Positions 1-11,434 of a stretch of DNA of 64,000 nt are shown piece after piece (the first letter of the stretch is position 1; every line of letters starts with the position of its first letter). The notes under the pieces are model-generated. The model saw only the letters and a program-made list of their open reading frames with translations, was not told the DNA's origin and did no database searches. The position numbers were made by a program, and so were the translations under genes. The DNA lies in assembly GCA_905250075.1 (NCBI GenBank), contig CAJNOP010000025.1, positions 131,669 to 195,668 on the forward strand. The letters run 5' to 3'. Source of the DNA: Rotaria sp. Silwood1 (lineage: Eukaryota > Rotifera > Eurotatoria > Philodinida > Philodinidae).

Positions 1-2220
1 TCTTTACTGGTCTAATTGATTAATATTTATTAACTGAAGTAGTTTTTAATCAATGTTCTTAAAGGAAAAAATATATTGCTGTCAGATAATATTTGGCATG
101 CAAGTCAATCATAATTCAATTCTGTTTCACAACCATAAACGGTGTCAGTGGGCATATTTTCACGTAATGTTAGAAATATATTGCCGATGACTATGGGTAA
201 AATATGTTGAGAACAGAAAAACCAATGCGAAAGATTTTTAAGTGTTTTTAAACTGAGAGTTCATCATTTTTAAAACTATTATGTGAGACATATATTTGTG
301 ATGATAGAGTACAGTTATTTTATGATCGAAATACTGTTCAGTAATTGTGCAGTTATGTCAATCACTCCAAATACAAGGTTATGCTTGTTAAAAATTAAAA
401 ATTATATTTTTATTAGAATTACGGATCAGATTTCATTTAATATACCAAAGTAGAATGAATGAATCTAATAACGACGCACTGATTTAGTCATCGTCAACTA
501 CTACTATCTCAGTTGCGGCTTGCTAGAAGAGTTTGTTTTGAATGTTATCACTTCAAAGAGAATATCTGAAGAACTATGCAGACATTTATTCGAATACAGT
601 ATGACTATGAAATAAGTGAAACGAATTAAATTACTAGCTGCACACCGTTAGTAGGATCAATTACTCTCTAAATTCAAAAACAAAAATGTAGAATCACTAT
701 ATAGTTCAGAAAAATAGGAAATCAAAACAATCTTCATAAACGATATTATATTGATGCACATACAGCAAGTATTCAAAAATAGTCAATTTCAGTGTTGAAA
801 TTCGCGCACCAGTGTAGTACTTTAGGCGCCAAGTTTCTTACAAGAACCAGTGTTTCATGTTTGAAAATTCAAAATTTTCTAACTGTTGACTATTAAATTA
901 ACTAGTTCTGAAAATTTACTTTACATGCCTTAATGTAGTATCACTTATAAAGTTTATTTTGATTTTTTGTTATTCTGTTAGATAACAAATGAAAATTATC
1001 AATGAAACGTTCTATATTCATGTTTCTTACTCGACAATAGATGACTTTTTTTAGTGAGGCCAAAAATAGAATTGGACAGTCGTATTTATTTACGTTATCC
1101 ATATAAAAAAGCTGTAAGTAAGCTTATATCGCTACGGAAAAAAAACAGTCCATTCAAATAAACCAAAACAGCGCTATTTTAATTTTTTATCGTAGTGCTA
1201 TTCATATCTTACTCCGTATATATATATTTGTTTAACACAAGAAATGCTTAAATATAAAATACAATGAATAAATAGAACCTTTAGAGATGTAGATATAGCT
1301 ATAGCTGGATGTCGATGTGAGCGTGGATGAAAAAAACCAATACACACATTCACACACTTTTCATTAAACGTAAATGAAATTTTTAATAAATCAACCTGCT
1401 TAATTTGGCATTAAATTTTCTGGTGAAGATAAGTACGTAGCGAAAAACAAAAAATATTAATTTTGATAGGATTATTAGAAACATTTTCTAATGACGATTC
1501 AATAAAGATTATAATTTTGTTTCTTAAAATAAATTTTTATTTATTGCAGGCAGCATTTGTATCAATTAATAATATGTCCTTAACTTTATTTACATCAATC
1601 GTCGCTATTTCTCATAAAGTGACAAACATCAAATTGCTACTAATTTTAACTTGTGTGTATAAACAGAAACAAACACTTTCTTAGATACCACTCAATGTGA
1701 AAACAACGATAAGATCAGCATAACAACTTGATTGAATTTGTCTCATAGCGATTGAGTAAAAATATGAGATTTACTAATAACATATATTAAGATCCTATAA
1801 AAAAAAAGATAAGAAATCAAAAACCAACCCATGCTATATATTTCTAGATTTCCAAAATATATGATACGGATAAATTTCTAATTTATGGTATAATTCCAAA
1901 AATATATATTTAGTATTCTAATTGTTGCTATAGCCTTTACCTTCAAAAAAAAACAGAATAAGCAATCATAAGTTTAGTGAAAGTTAATAACAATTTGTGT
2001 TTTGTCAAGGTCTCTTATTTCTAAGACTATTCTTATAGTCAAGGAAATCCAAAGACGCAATTGTAAATAGATGAGACAAAAAAACCCAATCATTCGCAGT
2101 TTGTTTTTGCGTTTTTTCATTCACTGTTGTTTTGCTCGTTGAATACAGCGTGAGTTCATTGAGGACTAACCTGAGTCATTCCGTCGTTAGATAAAACGAA
2201 AGAGAAAGGAAGAAAAAAGA
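1..2220. other. intergenic, no gene seen
   Basis: This AT-rich stretch has only short open frames, none with a recognisable domain. Around 1288-1335 there is a degenerate relative of the GATGTCGATGTG repeat that is better preserved at 3148-3260. No promoter or RNA gene is evident apart from the TATA-like run just before the next gene. Confidence 0.5.
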
Positions 2221-2225
2221 TAAAG

Positions 2226-2233
2226 TATATATA
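2226..2233 (+). promoter_or_regulatory. TATA-box candidate
   Basis: A TATATATA run lies 89 bases before the start codon of the 79-aa hydrophilic protein gene. Spacing suits a TATA element with a 5' leader of about 60 nt. Such runs are common in this AT-rich DNA, so this is suggestive only. Confidence 0.35.
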
Positions 2234-2321
2234 CTGCAGACTTTCTTGCCTTTCATTTCATTTGTACACGCGATCAGAAAAACATTACTTTATATACTCG
2301 TTGACTCTTACAAATATTATC

Positions 2322-2624
2322 ATGTCGGATAAATCAGCAAGCCAAGGCCATTGGGAAGCTCATTCACATGCAGCAAAATCAACCAAAATTGGTGATAATC
2401 CAGCAACAGTTACCGGCAAAGAAGCATCAGCTGAAGGAACTTTTGATGTGAGTAAATTTTTCATAGTTTATGTTAGATTCATCATATTCCATTATTAACC
2501 ATTTTTTTAGCAAGGCAAGCCAGTGGTAACTGATTCTCATGAAACTTCATTCACAAATCAAGGCCATCCAGATAGAATTGAATACAGAGATGAAAGTGGC
2601 AATCAACAAAGAAGTATTAAATAA
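2322..2624 (+). CDS. small hydrophilic protein, 79 aa, two exons
   Basis: Exons 2322-2447 and 2511-2624 are joined over a 63-nt intron (GTGAGT donor, TTTTTTTAG acceptor, phase 0), giving 79 residues. The product is very hydrophilic, rich in Ser, Gly, His, Gln, Asp and Lys, with no Cys, no signal peptide and no membrane segment. It begins MSDKSASQGHWEAH and ends in RSIK. I recognise no family. The composition resembles hydrophilins or LEA-like proteins that protect desiccating cells, which would suit a rotifer, but that is inference from composition only. An ATG 60 nt upstream (2262) would add 20 residues; I prefer 2322 because the hydrophilic sequence begins there. A polyadenylation signal AATAAA follows at 2629-2634. 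Clean splice sites and composition unlike the surrounding DNA support a real gene. Confidence 0.72.
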
Positions 2625-2639
2625 ACGAAATAAACATAT

Positions 2640-4690
2640 ATCGAGTAAATGAAAAAAAAAAACATTCCTTTAAACAAGCGTATTACTTTGTTTTGTTTTT
2701 TCTGCTTATGTTCATAGATATTCTATTCTTTTAAAAAAATAATAATTATTGCATATTTAAATTACATAGTTTGAACGAATAATTCTTAATCTTAATAAAA
2801 TAATCAATTTAAAAGGTTGTTCGATTTGTTCTATTGATCAAATTTTCAATTTGAAATTTGTCAGAATCATGATTATTAAATGTTCGTTTGAAGGTCTCTC
2901 TATCTTCAGAAAAAAATAAAATTATCCTTTCAGTATTTCGAATTGAATATAGTCTATGTGCATATAATCAAATCTAGACACAATGTGAAAAACAAAATGT
3001 CTCATCTGCAATCTTGTTTTCTGCTGCCAAGTTATAACTATTTTATTGTCTATGATTTACCAAAGTTGAAATATTTCAAGTCACCAAGACTACTCAACTG
3101 TAACAAGTAACAAAATCATTTCTCTGCATTTTGTTTGATGTATAAGGGTGTGGGTGTGGGTATATGTGTGTGGGTGTCGATGTGGGTGTGGGTGTCGATG
3201 TGGGTGTGGGTGAAGAGATGAATTACATCGATACCTACACCCACACCCGCGTCGGTATCTCATTACGTGTCTCAGCACAATTCTTCGATAAACGAGGTTG
3301 ACAATTCATGTGCATAGCATCCTCCATGTCTGTCATAAAAAAAAAATTTTCTCCAATTAGAACAAGATTTGGTTGCGAATTTAATAGTGGTCGTTAACAA
3401 CATTACAATTAGAGCTCATAAAACTTGTTTTTAATTTATTGAAATTGTCTTAAACATTCTGATGACTCCCGAGTTCCATGTTAGGCTCCTGATAAGATAA
3501 GTACACATTGAAATCTAGTAAAACAGATCTAGAGAGAAAATCAATATCTTTTCATACACAAAAGTCTTTTTAGAATGTGGGATATGAGGAAAGAGATTAT
3601 CAATAACTACATCCACAATCTTCACAGTCTTTCTCTTTTTGTTGCATCTTTTGAAGAAATTAATTTTTCAATAAAATAGTATATATCAACAATTTCAAAG
3701 AAAAACAAAAACAAAGATTTTCAAACACACTTTATTAATTATTTGATATACTATCAATAAATCACTGATTCCAAAAAGACTTTCTATGAACTTAAATCGC
3801 AACCGGATTTTTGCGTTTTTACGCGCCAGAAATGCAGAAATCTGCTTTTAGCACAACTTTCTCTTTATTTTTCAAAGTTTCATTCAATAGAACTTGAGAA
3901 ATTACGTTTACAGTCGAAATTTAACATTCGAACAAGCCTGACTATATCAAAATTTCTGGAGGTAAACAAAACTCAGCATGCCATAAAAGTTTGTCTTCTG
4001 CTCAGAACGACAGTTTTTTTTCAAACTCCAACTTTTTTCGGTTGAGAATTTCTACATGCTTAAAGATATAGCATTTTCGTTTGGCAAATCATATTGACTA
4101 CTAAATTTCAATTGGTACTTATCCTTTGAGGAGCTCAACAAGAGTTCTTGTGTTCGATAGAATAGTTATGACTATTTTAGAAATACTTTTCTGAGCTCCA
4201 ACTGTAGTATTGTTCATTAGCACCTCCGAATTTACAATTTCGTCTCGTTTTTAACTGCTTCAAAAAGAGATTTTTTTCACAAAAGTCGTGCAGGACGTCA
4301 TACACGTAAATCATCAATGTCGTTTTTTTCTTGAGTCATGTTTGAAAAATGTGATCAGGGACCCACCTTCATTGTAACCTTTTCGATTTAATCAAATTTA
4401 ATCTATGCTGAAAAGTCATAATATCTGCTCTCCTCCTATTTCACTGTTTTGTCCACCCTTTGTTTTCTGAAGAAGCAATTTAATACTTCGAGGTGTTCAA
4501 ACAGATCTGTAGAGAGTCGCTGTCCTCTCAGTTCTCACGCCAGAAAAGCCATCGCAATTTTCCTCTTTAATAACGCTTCAATGGAATTTAATATGTTCTG
4601 AAACAATCAAATATAAAAATGACCAAATGTTGTAGATACAAGTGAAAACTATTGTTTCACAATATTACTATACGATAAAAGATGTAGAAG
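2640..4690. other. intergenic, with G-rich telomere-like repeat
   Basis: No gene is supported. The one structured element is the TGTGGG-type block at 3148-3260, listed separately. Short open frames here either overlap that block or lack any domain signature. Confidence 0.5.
3148..3260. repeat. TGTGGG-type interstitial repeat with inverted copy
   Basis: Positions 3148-3212 are degenerate tandem units of TGTGGG and GGTGTC/GATGTGGG. About 20 bases later, 3232-3252 carries the complementary C-rich version (CTACACCCACACCC), so the block can form a hairpin. TGTGGG is, from memory, the telomeric unit reported for bdelloid rotifers, so this may be a telomere remnant or a healed break. Related cores occur near 1305, 20880, 26835 and 30510. 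Confidence 0.7.
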
Positions 4691-6335
4691 TCTGGTAGGA
4701 TGTTGTTGAAGTTGATTCTGTTGTTGATTTTGTTGCTAATGTCGTCAATATTGGTGTCGTCGGAGTTGATGCTGTTGCTGATGTTGTCGAAGTTGATTCT
4801 GTTGTTCATGTTGACAATGTTGTCTCTGTTGCTGATATCGTGAGAGTTGATTCTGTTGCTGATGTCGTAGACGTTGATTCTGTTATTGATGTCGACGATG
4901 TTGATTCTGTTGTCGATGTCGTCGATATTGATTCTGTTATTGATTCAGTTATTGACCCTATTCTTGACGCCATCAATGATTATGTCGTGAATTCTGATTC
5001 TGTTATTGGTGCTATTGCTGATATCGTCAGTGTTGCTTGTGTTGTTGATGTCGATGGCTTCAATGATGTTCTCGTGACGACTTCTGATGGCACGGTGTTT
5101 GAATTAACTGAAACTAATTCGTTTAATAGCAATGGAACGATGGTATTGTCTTTATTTAGAACGGTGATGTTCACCGTTACCGTTGATAATGGTTGTATTT
5201 GTGATTATGTCGTATTGAAGACGCTATCACCAGGACTCGCTTGTCCACATTTATTGCTTAAAATAATCGTTGGTGTGAATGTTTTTAATGCACTAGTAAT
5301 ATTTGCCGTAGAAATATTTTCGACGCTTGTAGTATTTAAATAGATAGTACCATTTATGTAAGTATGTGATAGCTGACTAGTGCCATTCGATATCGAAGTG
5401 AATTTGTTGGTTTCCCTTTTGCCTCGAAGAAGCAAAGACGGTATGGTACTTAGCTGAAAGATATGTGAAAGAGTCGACGTAGAAGAGGAAAATATAGATA
5501 AAAGTTTAATAATGATGCTGGATAATGATTTATAAGAAAATGTTAGTTTCGTTGATAATTTATCAGTGCTTTTCACATTTCTATTGAAGATTTTAATCGG
5601 AATATACCTGTCGATGTTGTTGAGGATTGTAAGATATCTGATGAAGGTTTATGCGTTGACGACTGTTTAGATGACCGATGGTATCGTTGTTTTGTAGACG
5701 TAGTCATGGTTATGTGCTTATCCCGCTTTTTATCGGAATTGTCATATCGGCGTTCTCTTGTCTTATTACGATTTAGTACAGGTTTTTAAGAAAAATCTGA
5801 TGCAACAAACTTAATAAAAATATTGCCAAGCTTTTTTTGTAAGTGCTCGTTTATTTCTTCTGCAAGTATGTACAATGTTGTCGTCGCATTATAATAATAA
5901 TCATATTCATATGATTGAATTGGTCGATCAAAAACAAAAGATGATAGTGATTGAAGGACTACTGTTTGTTCATGAAAGGGATCACAACATCTCTGGCCAG
6001 TAATCACAACTTTTGTAACAGCAACACCTACTGCAATGACTGCAGCAATCGTTGAAATTACAGCAGCTAATGAAGCAGTATTGAAATCAATACGTATCAA
6101 AATTGCTGGAGCATGAATTAAGGTACTAATTATAAGCATTGATCAGTTCTAAAAAGACAAACAACTGACGAACATTTATAACTTTATATTTTGATGGATA
6201 AATATTTATAAGACACGACAAAGTATTAATAACAATCATCGAGTTTTGTATAGATTGACTACTTTTGATATATTTTTTTGAAAGTAAACAAAATTGTAGT
6301 ATGAATAACAAACAAGCAATTGTGTTAATAATCAC
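4690..6335 (-). pseudogene. broken Thr/Ser-rich mucin-like gene
   Basis: Read on the minus strand, 6139-5786 encodes a hydrophobic, membrane-like segment (ASLAAVISTIAAVIAVGVAV) followed by a Cys-containing region. The same frame continues past a TAA at 5786 into a basic Ser/Thr-rich stretch. A frame change near 5590 leads into 5576-4690, a long Thr/Ser/Asn-rich sequence with several NxT/NxS sites. This ends in repeats of the type TESTSTTSATEST. In-frame stops lie at 5205-5207, 4980-4982 and about 4812. Such a composition is typical of mucin-like extracellular stalks beside a membrane anchor. With at least four stops and one frameshift it looks decayed, unless unseen introns remove the stops. 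The complementary plus strand reads open from 4840 to 5343 as Val/Asp repeats, which I treat as the antisense shadow of the Thr/Ser codons. Exact ends are uncertain. Confidence 0.5.
4695..5060. repeat. degenerate trinucleotide-based minisatellite
   Basis: The stretch is built from diverged units close to GTTGATTCTGTTGTTGATGT (plus strand). On the minus strand these encode Thr/Ser-rich repeats. Units vary in length by multiples of three, as expected of a repeat that expanded inside a coding frame. Confidence 0.65.
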
Positions 6336-6339
6336 ATTG

Positions 6340-8346
6340 CGGGCAAAAACACAATTGATAAAGACTGTCTAATAGGAAGTGATATTCCTATGTCAACCAT
6401 AATAAAGGTTGCTCGAATAATATTTCATTTGAATAGTTCGCTTGTCAATGTTTTGATTCAAGTCTAATCAATATATCAAATAGATGAAACTATTAATGCA
6501 TATATTTTGCTGCTAGATGAGTAATACTTTTTAATGACAACACAACTTTTTCGATGATAATAAGAGACGAAAAACATTTGAAAACAAAGCTATTATTAAC
6601 AACGTCTTAAATACTTTTTTGGTTTTGTAATACATAATCATTGTTATTGAGCTTTAACTTCTCTAAGGTGATCGGATATTTATCAAATGTACTGGTGAGC
6701 TGGAAACACTAGCAACTCGCTAGACTTGTGTGGCAAACTACTTGAATTTGAGAGAATGAAAGAAAACTCGATTGACTTGCCAATGAAGTCCAGTGAGTTT
6801 CTAGCGTTCCCAGCCTACCACTGATCAAGTGTAATGTAGAAAAACAATGATATTTCTGAAACAATCAGCCGCTAGCTAAGTCTGGCATAAGGAATAAATT
6901 AAAGAAATACAAGGGAATAGTTATATTTGAATAAGTGCACATTCCCATGAAAAATTGAACATATCTCTTGCTCGTTTATAGGTCTTCTATTTATCTATAC
7001 CCACGATTGATATTATACAACAAAAATGGAATACGACAAACAGAAATAAAGGGTAGATGAATAAATGAAATATAATTAATTTGAGCACTCATTTTCCTCT
7101 GTCTGGATGATTCTTTTAATCATGAAGGTAAGTGTCACGACAAACTTTATGAGCAGCTTACTACCATTCTCAATCATGGTGTTTATTGACTACTCCATAT
7201 CTCCAAAACATCACTACGTCAAAGAAAACGCACGCTTACATAGGAGAGAGCACAATAGAGAGATGACTACAGGAAAGAGAAATGAACAGAAATAGATACA
7301 GGGAGAATCACCAGAGATAAGACAAAGAAGAGAAGCAGGTCAACAAGGTGAGGTACTATCAATGTCGGCAAAGGTGAAGCGAAGAAAAATAAACAGAACA
7401 TATGGAAAAACTGATCATTTAAACTCTGTCAAATAACGGGAAAAAACTTGGAACGATATTGAATAATAAGACTTAAAATCACTTGAATTACATTTTTTCA
7501 CACCTATTTACGAGACCACTTAACAATTGACATATTATCGAAAAACTTAGGAACAATATGAAAAAAAATAACTGTACACGATACATGAAATGTTCAGGAC
7601 GACTTATTTCATATTTTAAGCCGTTAACTTCAACATTTCATAAAAAGCATCAAATTATCAATGAATCAACACGAACGAAAAACAGAAAGATTTATTTCCA
7701 TAAATTCACTTGATATATATGGGCATTTTTCGCGGCACAGAAAAAAACAAAACAATTTGCCTTCATAGAATTTATAAGAGACATACAACCAATAATACTG
7801 TTTACACTTATCTATCTGCTCACAATATCATTACATTATGACGTAAAAAAGTAAACGCATAACTGTCTGATGCACCAAAAAAAATTAGTCAGTACTTAAT
7901 GAACTTCAAAACATTTTTTGTCATCAACTCAAAGGAAAAAATGACATAAATTGCAACATACAGAAAATCAAGTCTGGTGCATCAAAGATACCTAGAACGA
8001 TTTCTTTTCGTATTTTACATTTAGATCAGGTGAATGCGTCACAAATTAAGAAATGAGAGAAAAAAGTGGTATCACGGCTCAAACGAAATAACTACAGAAA
8101 GTTATGCATTTTCAATAAATTCACTTTTATTCCAGTAATTCTTCATTAAAAAACAGAAAAAATAAGTGTAGCATTTTACATATCATCGTATCAGATGCGA
8201 CACTTTCATTTAAAAAAAAAGGAAAAACAAAACTTATGCACCTTCATGACCGTCAAAGGAAAGAAAACTCATGTTGATATCTTTTATTTATATCTTAATA
8301 TTTATGATAAATGATTGATTGCTTTTTATTATTAACTTTGCACATA
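6340..8346. other. intergenic, small foldback and diverged repeat
   Basis: No gene is seen. The stretch contains a short imperfect palindrome (6689-6830) and, at about 7120-7380, a sequence loosely similar to 11800-12050. Open frames here lack family signatures. Confidence 0.45.
6689..6830. repeat. short foldback repeat
   Basis: The left arm (CTGGTGAGCTGGAAACACTAG and onward) is matched in reverse complement by the right arm ending near 6830 (CTAGCGTTCCCAGCCTACCA). Arms are about 35-40 bp with mismatches, separated by about 70 bp. This looks like a decayed short palindromic element. Confidence 0.55.
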
Positions 8347-9026
8347 CAGGAGTGGTCAAAATTATCCGACCGGGTGTAATTTGAATTTTTTTCGTCGTCG
8401 TAAGTGCTAGAAAGAATCCAAATAGTCATTCGAATAGGAAAAACTGTTTCCAACAAGTATTTGAGAAAATGATAATCGTCACTAAATTCCTAAAAATAGG
8501 GTTTCTGTAAAACCCAAATCCTGTTTTTTTGAAAACCTAAAATCCGTGGCATAGTTTTTTTAAACAACCTAGAATGATAGAACAGCCAATTCTCTACAAA
8601 ATGAGACGTCTCTCAGTTTTCTACGACATTCGCTTCAAGAGTTATAAGAGTTACAAAAAGTGAAATTTATCAGAAAATCGCTAAAAATGAGCTAAAAACC
8701 GCATTTTTTGGTTTCTTGTGATGCTTATAACTCTTGAAGTGAATGTCGTAGAACGCTGGGAGACGTCTCATTTTGTAGAGAATTGGCTGTTCTATCATTC
8801 TAGACTGTTAAAACAAAAACTATGCCACGATTTTTAGGTTTTGAAAAACCAGGGTTTTGATTTTACAGAAACCCTATTTTTAGGAATTTAGTGACGATTA
8901 TCATTTTCGCAAATATTTGTTGGAAACAGTTTTCTCTATTTGAATGACTATTTGGATTCTTTCTAGCACTTACGGCGACGGAAAAAATTCAAATTACAGC
9001 CGGTCAGATAATTTTGGCCGCCACTA
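8347..9026. mobile_element. foldback MITE, about 0.68 kb
   Basis: The left half is nearly mirrored in reverse complement by the right half, with arms of about 300 bp. Termini read CAGGAGTGGTCAAAATTATC on the left and, reversed, AGTGGCGGCCAAAATTATC on the right, flanked by TA. This is the style of Tc1/mariner termini, so a non-autonomous palindromic element is likely. There is no coding capacity. The loop-proximal part (TCGCTAAAAA...AACCGC) recurs in decayed form near 13170 and 14540. Confidence 0.8.
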
Positions 9027-9390
9027 TATATAGATACTTGATCATGATGAATCGTTAGCCAGCGGGTGTCTACTTGATTGTAGACGTCTTTTCTTAATTG
9101 GAAGAAAAAAATGACCGCAAAATAGAAAATGTCTGCATTATGGAAACAAATGAAAATAAATAAAAGGAAATGATCAGTGCAGATGCCTCGCTTCAGAGAG
9201 AGTATCATCTTTTAAGAGATATTCCAGTTATGAATGCCATGTGGTGTCCCAGAATTTCTCTTATATTTGCTTGTATCTAAAGTATTACAAGTGACTGAAA
9301 TAAAGCAAAACAAATTAAATTTAAATATCGATCTTTAGTCACGATAGCTTTTCTAAAATTAACACACAATTTGGTAATGATGCAGTAATG
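9027..9390. other. intergenic, nothing recognised
   Basis: The stretch between the foldback element and the dead transposase holds no supported feature. An 81-codon minus-strand frame runs into the foldback arm and has no domain signature. Confidence 0.4.
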
Positions 9391-10800
9391 TTTAAAAACC
9401 ATCATTTTGATTTGGGACGTACTAAAAATAAATGGAAGTCAAGTACGGCTTCATACACGTACGTTATGTGATGCTGTCATAACCGTATATGAAGGTTCTA
9501 TTGTAAAAACAGCGCTTATAAAAGCTGATGGAAAACATGAATTTCAAAATCCAGAAAAAATGTAGTTAAATGTATATGAATGCATCAAAGCCATGAAGCG
9601 AAAGATCAAAGAAGAACCCACAGCACCAGTATCATTATTATACGATCAAGAAGCTAAAAAATTTTGACGAGAAAGCGCTAGTACTGGTGAAGTTCCTGTG
9701 TTTGATCGTATTAAATCATCATTATGTGAATATCGGTCGTTCCAACATCCACCAGTATCCAAGTCGTTATCAACAATTAATGTACCTGATCAACTTACTC
9801 GAACATTAATGGGACACAAATTCTTATTTTATAATAATCGCCAAGCACCGATTCTTGCTTTCGCAGCACCAAAAGCTATTCAACTGCTTGATACAAATGC
9901 ACATTGGAACAGGGACAGTACTTTCCTCACTGCATTTCGACTCTTTTATCAAAGTTATAGTATTCACATATGGAACGACTATAGGATGAAACCAACGGTA
10001 TATGCTGCATTATCTATCAAAAAACGATAATACACATGATATTTTATTGAAAGAATTAGTATTAGAACTCCAACAAGTGGTGTCTTGCTTAATCCAAAAT
10101 CTATTTTAATCGATGTTGAACAAGTCTCCTTAAATGCTTTTTCAAAAAATTTTCCATCAGCAAGCATCAAAGAATGTTATTTTCACTTCTTTCAAAATAT
10201 TTGGAGACAAATTAAGAAAAAAGGTTCAGTGAATTTATCCGATAATGATGAAGCTCGTCGACAAATAGCATATATCATTATGTTACCTTTATTACCACCA
10301 CAAGAAATGAATGAAGCTTTTAGTAATATTATAGAAGCAATAAGTAATATACACCACAAGTTTCTAAAATTAACAGATTATATTCTTCGCACCTACATTG
10401 AAGAAGAATTATTGTCTCAATAATTTTGAAATTCATTCGCTTTAATTCGTGTTGAACTCTTAACTAATGATCACATTGAAGAATATCATGGTCAACTAAA
10501 TTCTCATTATCAAATACATCCAAATCTTTAGGCATGGATAAGGTATATTCTAGAGCAGGAAGAATTAACAATAGTGTGAGCCCAACAAGAAGAAGCTCAA
10601 GAACATACAAATTGACCTACAAAATTCAAATCAGTAAACAATGAAAATATTTTATTCAAACGAAGCAGAATTAGGTAGATGGCCTCTTGGATCAATTATC
10701 GTTGCCAAAGCAAATCACGTTCTCTCTGTTATCAATATATCAAGGTGTTTGCTAAAACTGAAAAAGATGACCTGGATTACATACTTAAGCAAGGTTAAAT
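9390..10800 (+). pseudogene. dead FLYWCH-MULE transposase
   Basis: Conceptual translation across several frames gives a recognisable order. First comes a FLYWCH-like zinc-finger remnant near 9420-9470 (KWKS... then LHTYV-like). Next is a linker (KEEPTAPVSLLYDQEAKKF, 9613-9663), then a MULE transposase core. In the core, HWNRDSTFL (about 9903-9930) matches the W-x-D-GTF region, FYQSYSIHIW to VYAALSIKK matches the following strands, and IDVEQVSLNAF with CYFHFFQNIWRQIKKKG (10108-10230) matches the D-x-E and C-x-FH steps. In-frame stops (9562, 9665, 10028, 10421, 10530) and shifts show it is inactive. The tail continues to about 10800 (DHIEEYHGQLNSHYQIHPNL). FLYWCH-associated Mutator-like transposases are common in rotifers. 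No terminal repeats were identified. Confidence 0.75.
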
Positions 10801-10849
10801 GTTTCGTTTCTTTTCATTTATGTTTTCTTACACTAAAAAATTAGTGCCT

Positions 10850-11144
10850 TGATTCCATTATCTGAAGTTTTCCATTTTGCTGTTTATTCTTGCTCTCCCC
10901 CTCGGATTCTACGGTGTGAACATTTTTCCTTAATTGTCAAAAAAAAAATGTCCGCAATCAAGTATTAACCCTGGCGGGAATAGTCAGTTGAGCTCAATGT
11001 AGATGATGATAAAAGATAAGAAACACACCATAATAGTTTGACTAATTATAGTGTGAATGATATATTAATATTTTTCACGCTAGATAAATTTTACTTGTGT
11101 ATGGCCGATATACAATCAAGTTCAATATCATCAATTTCAGTTGT
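10850..11144. other. intergenic, no feature
   Basis: Non-coding AT-rich sequence lies between the dead transposase and the SINE candidate. No open frame or repeat of note was seen. Confidence 0.4.
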
Positions 11145-11434
11145 CAAACGCTATTACTGAATAGTTAAGATATTCGACACATATCTACAAGATACTGTGT
11201 TCGAACCTCAACGCCATTAGACATAGAATGAAAAAGCCCTTGTAGTTTGTATGTGGTTAGTCAGCATGTATGGGGACCTTAATTGATTAAACAGGAGAAA
11301 GTCTGAGTCAGATCGGTCTTCTGTCCTCAACTGTGGCTAGCTATCGTTGTAGGAAAATATCGCGCCTTCGAAGCCGTCTTTGGACAGCATCCTATACTGA
11401 AACGGGGTCGAAAAGCAGTGGTATTATTATTATT
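11145..11434 (+). mobile_element. tRNA-derived SINE candidate
   Basis: The first 75 bases read like a decayed tRNA body: an A-box-like AGTTAAGATATTCGAC, then ATCTACAAG where the anticodon arm would be, then a B-box-like GTGTTCGAACCTC (11197-11209) and AACGCCA. A GC-richer body follows (GGGGACC..., TCTGTCCTCAACTG..., CGAAGCCGTC...), unlike the surrounding DNA. The unit ends in short ATT repeats at about 11422-11434. A tRNA-like head, unrelated body and simple A/T tail is the standard plan of tRNA SINEs. Ends are approximate and no second full copy is present here. Confidence 0.55.

Noticed and set aside
4840..5343. 167-codon Val/Asp-repeat frame on the plus strand
   Set aside because: It is the exact antisense of the Thr/Ser-rich repeat on the minus strand; Val/Asp runs are what that repeat gives when read backwards. 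The minus strand shows glycosylation-type sites and a membrane segment.
5590..5616. 27-nt GT-AG interval as an intron in the mucin-like gene
   Set aside because: Too short for splicing and the joined frame hits a stop at once; a frameshift is simpler.
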